DNA of 64,000 nucleotides from positions 1 through 64,000 of IMG/VR virus record IMGVR_UViG_3300009176_000030; one strand, written 5' to 3'. The DNA is from a virus. Below, piece after piece: positions 24,025 through 33,878 of the stretch. The position numbers and the translations under genes are program-made. Under the pieces are notes generated by a model. It made no database searches. It saw only the letters and a list, made by a program, of their open reading frames with translations, and was not told the DNA's origin. The stretch's first letter is position 1. Each line of letters opens with the position of its first letter.

Positions 24025-27000
24025 TCATCCGGCGATCAAGTACAGGGACCAGTAGCAGACGCGAGCCACGCCGGTCGGTGGGGTATCGAAGACGATCGTA
24101 CCGAGCCCCCCGTCCTCCGTGTACGCCGAGGCGGGCTGGAGGAGGCCGTTGAGGAAGACCTGCGCCGAATACTGGACGAAGCTGGCCGACATCTGCAACG
24201 ACGTGGTGGCGGGATCGAAGTCCTCGCAGACCCAAGCGTTGAGTGAGACGCCAGAACCGGCCGGAATCGGCGTGCTGCAACCGGGGAACCCGTCGATATC
24301 GAGGACCTCGATACGCCAGTCGGGCGTGGCGGGGTTGGTGGTGAAGGCCGTAATCTCCAAGAGCGCTGGCACGGTGATGGGGGACCCGCCGAAGTTCGGG
24401 TAGTCCGTGTAGGCGGGGGCGGCGTCGTTCTCGTAGTAGGCACGAATCTTGTAATCGGTCGAGGTCATCAGAATCTCGACCCAGAACCACTGGTCGGCAG
24501 GGTCAGTTGTGCCCAGCGGGAAGGTCGTCCCACCGCTCGAACCGCCACCACCGGCCCTGGCGTTGACGACACCGAGGTCGATCACGTTGGGCGAGCCGCC
24601 CGAGGTGTAGTGGAAGGTGGCAGCCGTTGAGCCTGGCGTCCCGCTGGCACCGCTTTCTCGACTAACAGCAGACATCCAGAACTGGATGCTCCCTGTCTGC
24701 GATGCCCCGACGATCTTGATGAGCGCCCGCAGATGGATCGGATACGTAAACGGCAGAACGAGTATCTGGCTCGTGAAACTGGTGCCTGACACACTGGTCG
24801 GCAGCAGCCGACCCTCGGTCCCGTTCACGCTCGCCATGCTGCCGCGGCTGCCGACCGTCCAAGCCGTCCCGTAGTCGCTGGTTCCCCAGCCACCGGCAGC
24901 AACAGTCCGTGTGTACGTGTCGGTCGGACCATCGCACGCCAAGTAGCACGGCCGCACGGCGTAGTCGAAGTCGATGAAATCAATCGCCAATGTCCGGCCC
25001 GCCGTACCTCGACCGTGCAGTTCGACATCGAACTCGGTGTCGTTGCCCGCAAGCACCGTGCCGCCCGTATCATCGGCGTCGATCAGCCACGGGGTCGGCT
25101 CGACCTCGGCGGCACGCCAGACCTTCACCCGCGAGTAGGAGCCGGGCAGCACATCCCAGCGCATGTTGTACAGGTCGGTCGTCCATGTGAATGCCTGGTC
25201 GTGCTGCGTAGAGGTGTCCTGTGTCCACACCGATACCCGGCCGAAACCGGCGCTGCTGATATAGCACTCGACCTGTGGCCCCGCCACGAAACTCCCGCCG
25301 CCATAGATGGTGAACATCTGCGACAGGAACTCGCTGATGGCGCCGTTCCCAAGCGCGGACGCGATGAACGATGTCCGCATCGAGAATGCCCCGCCATAGA
25401 ACGGTGCCGCTGGCGCATCGCTACCGAAGAACTCAACCCAGTTCGTGGTGGATTGAAGCGCGCTCGAACTGCCGGACAGGGTGAACACGCCCTGCGAGCC
25501 GTTGACGCTCAGTCGAGTTGCAGTTACCTGCCACTGATGACCGCTCGGGGTTGTCGTTCCCCAACTTCCGGCTGGCACCGTTCGATTGAAGTTCTCGAAC
25601 TGGATATCCGCACAACGGTCGCGTGTGAAGTCGATCTGGCCCCAAGCCCCGGTCGCCGTCGCGCTCGGGTTGCTGTTGGTGACGGAGGTGAACAAGGCGC
25701 CGTTCGTGTTGATGTAGCCCGAACCGCCAGCACCGTAGATCAGCCAATCGGGCTCGGTGGTGCCGTGCTCCCACGCCTTGACCCGCCATTGCTTACTGGC
25801 GGCAGTCCCGGTCCAGTTGACGTAGAGCTTGATGTCGTAGGCCACGCCCGAGGTGAGGGTCATCGGATACGCCGTGCCGTCTTGATCCTGAAGCACCTGA
25901 CCGGCGTAGTCGAGGCGTGCGAACACGCTATACGTGCTGAAGATGACATCGCGCACGCCGATCGTCATCACGCCCAGCGCCGCAGCCTCGGTCATGGTGA
26001 ACGTGGTGGACAGCGTCCAGCCCGTCGTGTCCATCCACGGCCCGCTGATGAACGGCGAGATCGAGGGAGGAGTGGACTGGACGCCGACGATCTTCAGCGT
26101 GCCTGCGTCAACGACAACGATCCCCTGCGTGCCATTCACGGACCAAGTGCCGTTCAGGATGCTGGTCGAGTACGCCAAGCCGAAGCCTGGGAACGCATTG
26201 CCCCAGCCGGTCGGCATGGTGCGCTCGAAGCTGTCAAAGAGGGTCGTCAGTTCGCAGTCCTGACAACCAGCGGGGGTCGGCTGTGGCAGCGGGAAGTTGA
26301 ACGGCGGAAAACCGAACGGCGGGAAGTGGAAATTGAACATGAACGGGTCGAAGAAGTTGAACGGCGTGTCGATCTCGTGGCTGAGGGTCAGGGTGTACTT
26401 CGGCGCGGTCGGTGCCTCGAAGTCGATCTCCATCTTGCGGATCGGGATCACATCGTTGAAGCCGAAGGTGTTGCTCGTGAAGTTCACCTTGTCGGCCACG
26501 CGAAGGCCCTGCTGGTAGGTCGTGACCATAACTGCCGGGCGATCGTTCTTGGCGCCGCGCTTTGACTGCGGCGAGCCGTCGATGATCGACGCCGCGATCC
26601 GGTTGATGGTCGATTGCAGGTACACCCCGAAACTGGTCTGTCCCATCTGCCACAGCCCGTGGGTGGCTTGGCTCGTCGCGTCCGTATCGCGCACGAAGAC
26701 CGGTGTCTGGGAGCCGTAGCCGACGCCCCAGCACATCACGTCGTTGGCAAGGTTCGTGCCGTCGAGCAGGATTTCCATCTCGCGATAGCCGAACGAGGTC
26801 ACATGGTTGGGCTGGTCCGACAACGCGAACGGGGCGTTGGGCGTATCGACATCGGTGTAGACGAAGTTCTTGTCGGGGTCGATGTAGTAGATGGCCGCGG
26901 GCAGGCTGGCGATCGACTGCATCGCCTGACCCCAGGTATCACTGCCCTCCCATGCGCGACCCTCCTGCGTCCACGTCGTATCGGCCACGTTCTCCACGTA

Positions 27001-28113
27001 GGTCGTCGTATCCAGCCCGTCGCCCGACAGGTCGAGCCAGTCGGCGAACAACTGCTGGATGGCGGTCACGTCGGCGGTGTGCGGCGGCAGGAGCGGAGCC
27101 ATGATGTGTGCCCCGTTCGCCTGATCGAACACGATCCGCTTGGCGAGCAGGATGTTGATGTCCGAGCCGACGATGTCGAAGAACCGGGTCGGGCCGAAGT
27201 CGTCCACGTTGAGCGCCGGGAAGACGTAGATGCGGTTCACGCTGGCGATGAAGCCACGCCATTCGGTCCGGCCGCCGATGGTGAGTACGATCTCCTGGCC
27301 GACCGTGAAGGACTCCGTGCTGGCGTCGTCGCGGACTCGGAACTTGCACTGCCCGGCCACGCCGTTCACCTGTGACTCGAAGTGCATCGACGCGATGACC
27401 ACCGAATCGGTCAGGACAGATAGACCACCAATGGTCAGATCGAACTCGCTCAACCCGCCCGGCGTGAATGGATCAGCAGGGACATACGGGACCACGACGC
27501 TGACGCGCTCGTTGACGATCGGCACCAACTCGGCCACCGCTCGCAGGAACGTGCCAACCCTCGTCACCGCAGTAGAGATCGAGGAGATCGAGTCAGCCAC
27601 CGTCCGGTTGATCGTTCGGACCTGCGTCACGGCTTCGGTCAGGGTCGCGAGACTGTCAGCGACGGTTCGCACGATAGCGGCCGCGACAGTGGCAACGACC
27701 GCCTCGGTCAGGGTGCTGACGGAGTCGGCGACCGTACGAGAGAGGGTTCGTATCCCGACCACGGCTTCGGTCAGGGTCGCGAGCGACGCTGATGCCGTGC
27801 GCGCGTAGGTTGCTACTCGGGTCGGGCTCTCGGTCAGGGTCGAGAGGGAATCCGCTGCCGTACGAGAGATTGCCCCGCCACTCTCGTCGAAAATACCCGA
27901 GTCGAAGATGCCGGTGTCGAAAATACCGGGGATATCAGTCGTTCCAGCGACCGACTCGGTGATTGAGGAGACCGAGTCGCCAGCGCTTCGGACGTAGGTC
28001 GCAACACGAGTCGGGCTCTCGCTGAGGGTCGCAATGGAGTCGGCGGCTGTAACTCCAGCCCCGCTCTCATCGAAGATACCGGAATCGAAGATGCCGGGAT
28101 CAAAGATTCCCAT
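24025..28113 (-). CDS. Tail-tip protein: heptad repeats, hub domain, three lectin-like modules
   Basis: A 1362-residue protein in five parts. Residues 1-20 and about 64-80 carry a GIFD-x-GIFD motif repeat. About 20-220 hold eight or nine 21-residue ADSISSITE-type heptad repeats, as in the 43697 gene. About 226-600 form a hub domain shared with the 22457 gene (YYIDPDKNFVYTD, LSDQPNHV). Three tandem modules of about 210-220 residues follow (starting near 617, 834 and 1057), each with an F-x-RT-x-P-x-GWG start and a SVNG-x-QG or SVNGTEG core, probably carbohydrate-binding. The last 60 residues are a small beta domain. The most likely receptor-binding protein. Confidence 0.75.
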   Translation of the reverse strand: MGIFDPGIFDSGIFDESGAGVTAADSIATLSESPTRVATYVRSAGDSVSSITESVAGTTDIPGIFDTGIFDSGIFDESGGAISRTAADSLSTLTESPTRVATYARTASASLATLTEAVVGIRTLSRTVADSVSTLTEAVVATVAAAIVRTVADSLATLTEAVTQVRTINRTVADSISSISTAVTRVGTFLRAVAELVPIVNERVSVVVPYVPADPFTPGGLSEFDLTIGGLSVLTDSVVIASMHFESQVNGVAGQCKFRVRDDASTESFTVGQEIVLTIGGRTEWRGFIASVNRIYVFPALNVDDFGPTRFFDIVGSDINILLAKRIVFDQANGAHIMAPLLPPHTADVTAIQQLFADWLDLSGDGLDTTTYVENVADTTWTQEGRAWEGSDTWGQAMQSIASLPAAIYYIDPDKNFVYTDVDTPNAPFALSDQPNHVTSFGYREMEILLDGTNLANDVMCWGVGYGSQTPVFVRDTDATSQATHGLWQMGQTSFGVYLQSTINRIAASIIDGSPQSKRGAKNDRPAVMVTTYQQGLRVADKVNFTSNTFGFNDVIPIRKMEIDFEAPTAPKYTLTLSHEIDTPFNFFDPFMFNFHFPPFGFPPFNFPLPQPTPAGCQDCELTTLFDSFERTMPTGWGNAFPGFGLAYSTSILNGTWSVNGTQGIVVVDAGTLKIVGVQSTPPSISPFISGPWMDTTGWTLSTTFTMTEAAALGVMTIGVRDVIFSTYSVFARLDYAGQVLQDQDGTAYPMTLTSGVAYDIKLYVNWTGTAASKQWRVKAWEHGTTEPDWLIYGAGGSGYINTNGALFTSVTNSNPSATATGAWGQIDFTRDRCADIQFENFNRTVPAGSWGTTTPSGHQWQVTATRLSVNGSQGVFTLSGSSSALQSTTNWVEFFGSDAPAAPFYGGAFSMRTSFIASALGNGAISEFLSQMFTIYGGGSFVAGPQVECYISSAGFGRVSVWTQDTSTQHDQAFTWTTDLYNMRWDVLPGSYSRVKVWRAAEVEPTPWLIDADDTGGTVLAGNDTEFDVELHGRGTAGRTLAIDFIDFDYAVRPCYLACDGPTDTYTRTVAAGGWGTSDYGTAWTVGSRGSMASVNGTEGRLLPTSVSGTSFTSQILVLPFTYPIHLRALIKIVGASQTGSIQFWMSAVSRESGASGTPGSTAATFHYTSGGSPNVIDLGVVNARAGGGGSSGGTTFPLGTTDPADQWFWVEILMTSTDYKIRAYYENDAAPAYTDYPNFGGSPITVPALLEITAFTTNPATPDWRIEVLDIDGFPGCSTPIPAGSGVSLNAWVCEDFDPATTSLQMSASFVQYSAQVFLNGLLQPASAYTEDGGLGTIVFDTPPTGVARVCYWSLYLIAG

Positions 28114-28142
28114 GGGAACCCTCCCCCCAGCTTAGGGACGTA

Positions 28143-28616
28143 TCACGCGATCTGGACTGCGGTGATCGTAGAAACGTTATTGCCGACGCCGTTGAACCCA
28201 GCAGCGGCGAGGATCAGGTTGCCGTTGACCTGGCTCGTGGCACTCGCCTTGAACGTCTTGGACCCGTTCCCCGTCACCTTTGCCATCAAGGCCAGCGAGT
28301 TGTTCCCACCGGCCACGCAGAACCCGACCGCCGAAGCGTAGGTGGTTCCCGAGCTATCGCGTATCTGCACCGTCTGTGTCGCCGACGATGCACTCGACAT
28401 GGCAATGGACACAAAGATGAGCCATGTTCCGGTAGCAAGCGCGCCAGTGACCGGTCCGTCGTACCACGTTCCCGCCGTGGTCATGGTCACGTCTGCGGCT
28501 AGTTGCGTCATCGACGACGACAGGCTGACGACATGGTCCGCGTTCCATTCGGCCTTGTGGATTTCGCCGGTCCCCGAGTCGGTCCCAGACGCGACGGTGG
28601 CGTGAGTAACGGTCAT
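28143..28616 (-). CDS. Tail fibre-like protein, 157 aa
   Basis: Begins MTVTHATVASGTDSGTGEIH, followed by KAEWNADH, a sequence pattern common at the start of phage fibre proteins, and then a Gly/Ser/Thr-rich beta region. It resembles the 206-residue protein encoded at 48663 in composition. It lies between the tape measure and the tail tip. Confidence 0.6.
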   Translation of the reverse strand: MTVTHATVASGTDSGTGEIHKAEWNADHVVSLSSSMTQLAADVTMTTAGTWYDGPVTGALATGTWLIFVSIAMSSASSATQTVQIRDSSGTTYASAVGFCVAGGNNSLALMAKVTGNGSKTFKASATSQVNGNLILAAAGFNGVGNNVSTITAVQIA

Positions 28617-31600
28617 TAGTTCACTCCTCGCATACCCTTCAAGGCACCCTCGCGTCCGATCACCTTGGTCACCGCTCGGGCGATCGCGTCGATGTCGGAG
28701 TCGTTGCGAACATACACGTCGCCGAAGTTGACCGTCGTGTCACCACCGCCACCGCCGAGCATCGCCGCGGTATGCGGGTTGCGCAGGACGGCTACCGTCT
28801 CGTTCCGGTCGTTCTCGCCCACGGTCATCATGCCGACCGGTCCGCCACCCGTGTTGAACAGCGCACCACCCGCAGCACCACCGACCTTGTTGCCCTGGTC
28901 GTGGTAGCCGCCCGATGTCTGCGCCCCGGCAAACGACGCGGCGTAACTGTTGAGATAGGTAATCGTCCTCGACAGGTACGTGTTGAAGGCATCGGCGGCG
29001 TACTTCGACGCTCCGAACATCGCCTTACCTGCTGCGGTCTCCAACGCTGTCATCTGCGCGAAGTCGTGGTTGATGACTGCATCGACCTGACTGAGATACG
29101 TCCCGACCGCGGCGACCTGCTGCTGCTGGAGTTGCTGTGCGCGCTCCAATTCGGCGGTCTTGACCTTGACATCGATGGTGACCTGACGGCCTTGAAGCAG
29201 GAGGCCGATCTGTCGCGCGAGATCGGCCCCCTGCCGGAGATTCTGGATATCGACGATCTGCACCTGATTGCCGAACATCTGGCGCTGGATGTCGAGTTGC
29301 TTCTGGGCGTAGTCGGCCTCGATCTGGGCTTCCTTGATGTTGGCCTGTCGCTCCTCCGGGGTAACGCCCGGTGCCTGGAACCCGGCCAGTGCGGTCTGGA
29401 AGTTGATCTGGCGCTGCTGGAGGTTGAACTGGAGCAACTGGCCCTGCCGGGACAGGACGAGGTTCTGCCGTTCGAGCACGCCCAGATACGACTGCCCGGC
29501 GCCGAAGTTCTTGCCGGTCAGGCCCCCGATGTCAGCCAGCGAGCGGCGGGCGATGAACAACTGGTAGTTGTACTGGGCGACCTGATAGGCGGCCTGCTCA
29601 TTGACGATGCTGGTCTGGAGCCCGGCGATCTGCTTGCCGGTCGCGACCACGCCATTGAGCGCCGACTGGAACGCCACACCGGCCGCCGAGCCGAAGTTCT
29701 TGATGAGTTCCGGCTTGTACGTTTCCTCCAGCACCTTCAGGCCAGCCGCGTAATTCGCGTTCAACTGGTCCTGAAGTTGATTGGCCCCCTTCAGGTCGGT
29801 GTTGATGCGCTCCTGCTCCTTGCGGTTCGCCGCAACGATCCCGGTGTTCGTGGGCAGAAGCGGCTGGGCGAGGTTCTGAAGTGACTGCTGCGCGGGAAGT
29901 TGAGTGAACTGCTGGAACTGCTGCTGACGCTGCGTGCTCGCAAGGAACGCCGGGCGCTCGTAGGCGAACTGTTGCTGAAGCGCCGGGACGGATGCCGCGG
30001 CTTCTCGTTCGCGCTGCCGCTCGTTTGCCTGCGCCAAACGGCTGAGGGTCGCCGTATCAGGGATGCTGGCGCCGACGCTGATCTGCTCCAGCGCCTTCTT
30101 GTACTCCTCGGCGGTCTGGGCGACGGCGCCGTTGACCTTCAGGATCAGCCCGGTCGTCTCGGCCAGTTGCACGCCGTACGTGTCCCCAGCCTGCACCGCA
30201 CGCTGTTCGGCCGCTGCCAGTTCGTCGGTCGAACGGGCGTAGGCGTAAGTGACCGTCGCCGTCCGACCCAGCGCCTCGCCGCCACGCTTGGAGGCGTCTT
30301 CGAGGTTCTTGACATAGGCGTCGATGGCATTGCGCTGGCCGGGCTTCAGCGACGACTGGAACGCAGACTCGGGCGGTGTCGGCGGACCAATCTGATTCTC
30401 AGGTGGGGCGGGCGTCTTGGGGAACGCCACACCGAGGCCGATTCCCGCCAGGCCGCCGAGCGGACCGAGACCCCGAATGGCGTCGCCGACCCCGCCCGCA
30501 ATATCGGTTGCTGTGCCAAGCGGCCCGCGGTCGTTGCCCTGCCGGATCGGCTGCTCCTGGCGGGTAACAAAGTCGCGGAAGGCGGGCTGGCTCAGGAAGT
30601 CGAGAGCCTTGCCGATGTCGTCGAACGGACCCTTGCCCTGCGTCTTGCTGAGACCGCCGAGGTCACCTGCGATCAGTTCGGAGACGCCCTTACCGCCGCC
30701 CAACTGCTGGGCGAGGAACGATGTCCCGGCCACCCCTCCGAAGCCGCCAAACAGCCCTTGCGGAGCCTGCTGGTTGGTTCCGGTCGATGCTCGGAACAGG
30801 TCGGATGCCTGCTGCTGCGCGATTGCCCCGGCTTTGACCTGGGTCGTCAGTTTCAGTTGCGTCGAGAGATAGTCGGAGGTCGTCGCCGATAGGCCAGCCG
30901 TGGCAGCCTGCTGGGCGAGCACCGCATCGACGTTGCCCTTCTGGGCAACGGTCTGCTGGGCGAGCGCGCTGGTGACGGCGGTGGACTTCGCCGCGAAACC
31001 ACCCTGCATGTCGATGAAGTCGCCCAGTGCCGGACCGATAGCCGACAGCGCAACATCAACGCCCTTCAGGGCCAGCGAGAAGCCGACCGTGGCGACGCCG
31101 ATGCCGACGAACGTCCGAATGGCCGCCGACGGACCAGAGAACGACTGGACGCGCTCCAGTGCCTTCGCCCGCTCGTTCTCGGCCGCGGTCAGTTCCTCGG
31201 TCGCCTGACGGGTGGCCGTCCGGCTCTTTAGGACATCGGGCTCCCGCAGGCGATCCTGCGAGATGCGCACCTTCTCGTTAGCCGCGGCCAGTGCCGCCTG
31301 CGCCTCAACCCGCTGACGACCGCCCGCGAGGAAACCGCCGAGGCTGGACTCGAAGGTCCGCAGGGTCCGACCGGCGGTGAAGGTCTGGGCCTCCGAACTG
31401 GCGATCCGCTCGGCCTCGCGCCGGGCGACATCCTCCTCGGTCCGACGAACGGCTGGGCCGCGACCGCGCGCTGTCGTAGCGGGTCCGCGAGTCTGAGCCG
31501 TCGCCTCATCGCGGGATATCTGGAGCGACTGGCGACGTTCCTCACGTTGGTCGGCAAGGCGCCGCGTTCGCGCCCGACGAGCCTCTGCCTCGGCGGCGAG

Positions 31601-33178
31601 GTTGACGGGCTGCTGCGCCGCGCCAGACAGGAGGGCCGCGCGCTGTGCCTCGGAGCGCCGGAACGCCTCGATCTCCTGCGGCGAGCGCTGACGACCGGCG
31701 AACCCGGTGGATTGCGGCTGATTCCCCTCCTCGTGCTGCGCTTCATAGGAGAGTTCGGTCAGGCGGCGCTGCTCGTCGGCCTTCGCCGAGATGCCTGCGG
31801 CTCGGTCAGCCCGTGCAGCCTGATCGTCGAAGTACGACGTGGCGAGTGCAGCGAGATTGTCATAGTGACGACCTTGGGTGGTGAGTTCAACCCGGCGGGC
31901 GCGCTCGGACTCGCTGAATGCCCGCTGCGCTGCCGTTCGTCGAGACTGCTGAACGCGCGCCTGATGACGGTCACCCTCGCGCAGTTCGTTGGCCGCCATC
32001 CGGGTCTGGAACCCGAGACGACCCTGCTCCTCCTCACCCATCTCGGCGGCAATCGCGGTCCGATCGATGTTCTTGCGACGTGGCGCTGAACGCGCAGCAG
32101 GAGTCGTAGCCCTAGGTTGCTCATCGTCACCGGGGGGCGGGGCACTGGCTCGTGCCCGACTGCCGCCGCGGCGCCCGCCGTCGCCCCCGGCAGCAGCCTG
32201 TGTGACGTTCTTGGCAAGCGGAGCCGGACGAGCGGCATTGACCCGGAGTCGTTCGAGTTCCCGTTCGGCAGTCGCCGCCGCAGCCGGATCGACCACGACC
32301 TTGATGGGGACATTCTCCAGCCCCGCCAAGGAGCCTTTGAACTGGGCGTAGAACTCCTCCGTATCGCGCTTGGCCTGCTCGGTCGAGACCGGGATGACGA
32401 TCGGCTCGATCGGCGTTCGAGTTGTCTGGGTCAGCGCGGCTTGGTCTGCTCGCGCTGCCGCCCGCTGGCGAGTTGACCGCTGCCTCGTGACATTCGCTTC
32501 CTCGGTGGCCTCCTCGGCAGCCGCCGCACGAATGGCTGCACGCCGCGATCGAACCGGCGCAACGGGCGCCGCAGGAGCCGGAGCAACCGGACGTGTCGCC
32601 GCTACCGGCGGGCGCTCGACCTCGATGTGGATGATGGCTGCCTTCTGGGCCGCAGCCATCTCGGTCTTGAACTCGCCCAGGAATACGTTGAGTTGTTCCT
32701 TGGCCTCGCTCGTACTGACCGCGAGGACCAATGGCTCTGCCGCAGGCGAGGCGTGAACGTCCTGAACAAACTCGGCCTGCTGCGATCGAGCAGCCTGCTG
32801 GACGGTTTCGCCTAGATGCCCAAGACCCTCGGCCTGCTCACCTAGCTGCTCACGAATAGCCTTTTCGAGGCTGTCATAGGCACTGGCGCCAGCGCCCCCG
32901 GCTGGCGCCATTCGCTCGTACGCCATCTGCGCATACGACTGGGGCGGTGGCTGCCGACGAGGAGGAGGTTGAGGAACGACAGCCTGCGCTTGTGCCGTCT
33001 GGGTTGTGCGGGCCTGCGTGGGCGTGGCGACATGCGGTTGAATGGTGAGCGCCGCCGACATCTTCGCGGCGGCGGCCTGCATCTTGCCGAGGAGGGCTTC
33101 GAGTTGCGCGTCCACCCCTGCTTGGGAGATGGATGCTTCGACTGAAATCCCGCCTACGCGCTCTGCTTCGTCAGCCAC
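28616..33178 (-). CDS. Tape measure protein
   Basis: A 1520-residue protein, directly after the frameshifted chaperone gene as is standard. The N-terminal 600 residues are Ala/Gln/Arg-rich helices; a hydrophobic stretch near residues 685-715 (TFVGIGVATVGFSLAL) may cross the host membrane; the C-terminal third is Gln-rich coiled coil. At about 0.15 nm per helical residue the tail would be near 230 nm (known rule for this family, approximate). No transglycosylase or peptidase motif is evident in it. Confidence 0.9.
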   Translation of the reverse strand: MADEAERVGGISVEASISQAGVDAQLEALLGKMQAAAAKMSAALTIQPHVATPTQARTTQTAQAQAVVPQPPPRRQPPPQSYAQMAYERMAPAGGAGASAYDSLEKAIREQLGEQAEGLGHLGETVQQAARSQQAEFVQDVHASPAAEPLVLAVSTSEAKEQLNVFLGEFKTEMAAAQKAAIIHIEVERPPVAATRPVAPAPAAPVAPVRSRRAAIRAAAAEEATEEANVTRQRSTRQRAAARADQAALTQTTRTPIEPIVIPVSTEQAKRDTEEFYAQFKGSLAGLENVPIKVVVDPAAAATAERELERLRVNAARPAPLAKNVTQAAAGGDGGRRGGSRARASAPPPGDDEQPRATTPAARSAPRRKNIDRTAIAAEMGEEEQGRLGFQTRMAANELREGDRHQARVQQSRRTAAQRAFSESERARRVELTTQGRHYDNLAALATSYFDDQAARADRAAGISAKADEQRRLTELSYEAQHEEGNQPQSTGFAGRQRSPQEIEAFRRSEAQRAALLSGAAQQPVNLAAEAEARRARTRRLADQREERRQSLQISRDEATAQTRGPATTARGRGPAVRRTEEDVARREAERIASSEAQTFTAGRTLRTFESSLGGFLAGGRQRVEAQAALAAANEKVRISQDRLREPDVLKSRTATRQATEELTAAENERAKALERVQSFSGPSAAIRTFVGIGVATVGFSLALKGVDVALSAIGPALGDFIDMQGGFAAKSTAVTSALAQQTVAQKGNVDAVLAQQAATAGLSATTSDYLSTQLKLTTQVKAGAIAQQQASDLFRASTGTNQQAPQGLFGGFGGVAGTSFLAQQLGGGKGVSELIAGDLGGLSKTQGKGPFDDIGKALDFLSQPAFRDFVTRQEQPIRQGNDRGPLGTATDIAGGVGDAIRGLGPLGGLAGIGLGVAFPKTPAPPENQIGPPTPPESAFQSSLKPGQRNAIDAYVKNLEDASKRGGEALGRTATVTYAYARSTDELAAAEQRAVQAGDTYGVQLAETTGLILKVNGAVAQTAEEYKKALEQISVGASIPDTATLSRLAQANERQREREAAASVPALQQQFAYERPAFLASTQRQQQFQQFTQLPAQQSLQNLAQPLLPTNTGIVAANRKEQERINTDLKGANQLQDQLNANYAAGLKVLEETYKPELIKNFGSAAGVAFQSALNGVVATGKQIAGLQTSIVNEQAAYQVAQYNYQLFIARRSLADIGGLTGKNFGAGQSYLGVLERQNLVLSRQGQLLQFNLQQRQINFQTALAGFQAPGVTPEERQANIKEAQIEADYAQKQLDIQRQMFGNQVQIVDIQNLRQGADLARQIGLLLQGRQVTIDVKVKTAELERAQQLQQQQVAAVGTYLSQVDAVINHDFAQMTALETAAGKAMFGASKYAADAFNTYLSRTITYLNSYAASFAGAQTSGGYHDQGNKVGGAAGGALFNTGGGPVGMMTVGENDRNETVAVLRNPHTAAMLGGGGGDTTVNFGDVYVRNDSDIDAIARAVTKVIGREGALKGMRGVN

Positions 33179-33191
33179 ATCTCACCTCCCT

Positions 33192-33862
33192 TCAGAACTG
33201 CTTATCGCCCGCCGGATCAACGACAGTATCGCCCGGCTTGGGTTGCTTCCGGCCCGGCGTCGGAACACCGCGTTTGGCTGCTTCGATGGCTTCGTTCTGC
33301 GCCTCGATCGTGCGCACGGCGAACTCACGCATCCGCCGGAACTCGACCTCGGGCAGCAGTTTCAGTGCCGCAGGTGTCATCTTCCAGAACAGGGCCACGT
33401 TGGCACGTTCGACCCAGCGATCTTCGAGGTAGCCTCCGAGGAGGCGCTGCCCGCCGGGTAGCTGCGCCTTGCGCAGCTTTGCTGCCTCAGCGGGCGTTAG
33501 GAGTTTCCCTCGGCGTCGGCATCCTTCAGCAGGTTCAGTTCGTCCCACGCCCGCAGGAGGGTGACGAGTTTCGCGCCCGCCCACTTGCCCATGTCGTCGA
33601 TGCTCGTCGGAGGACTGACGATGCTGGTCGCGAGATTCAGCCGCGAGTTGAGCCGCCCGTTGAACCGCTGGGTCTGCTCGTTGTAGGCAGCGTCGTAAGC
33701 GTCGTCGCCTTCGTCCACGGTGACCTGCCGGAGCCGGTACGTCGTCCCCTCGTAGTTGAGTTCCCCCCAGCGCAGGCCCTTGTAGGGCTCCTCGGTATAG
33801 GTCCCGGTCGCGCTGAAAATCTTGCTGGGCTTCTCGGCTTCCGCCGCTGCCGTCTTCGCCAT
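33192..33862 (-). CDS. Tail assembly chaperone, frameshifted long form (gpGT-like)
   Basis: A -1 shift at the slippery site 33503-33509 would join the first 120 codons of the 121-residue protein at 33497 to a second frame ending at 33192. In that frame the sequence continues LLTPAEAAKLRKAQLPGGQR, giving about 223 residues. The downstream frame has no good start of its own within the overlap. The layout, a short gene, an overlapping -1 frame and then the tape measure, is the lambda G/GT arrangement. Confidence 0.8.
33497..33862 (-). CDS. Tail assembly chaperone, short form (gpG-like)
   Basis: A 121-residue protein starting MAKTAAAEAEKPSKIFSATG and ending in the 0 frame just after the slippery site. 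Chaperones of this kind bind the tape measure before tail-tube polymerisation. AGAGGGAGA precedes the ATG. Confidence 0.8.
   Translation of the reverse strand: MAKTAAAEAEKPSKIFSATGTYTEEPYKGLRWGELNYEGTTYRLRQVTVDEGDDAYDAAYNEQTQRFNGRLNSRLNLATSIVSPPTSIDDMGKWAGAKLVTLLRAWDELNLLKDADAEGNS
33503..33509 (-). other. Programmed -1 frameshift site GGGAAAC
   Basis: Read on the minus strand this is G GGA AAC, an X-XXY-YYZ heptamer in the right phase, four codons including the stop before the end of the short frame. Lambda uses GGGAAAG at the same place. The -1 frame stays open from there to 33192. Confidence 0.85.
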
Positions 33863-33878
33863 GATGTCTCCCTCTCTG

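Noticed and set aside
25015-26565. 516-residue rightward frame inside the tail-tip gene
   Set aside because: Mirror of a real minus-strand gene; Arg/His/Gly-rich composition with no family match, as with other long antisense frames at 19974, 28772, 39962 and 42687.
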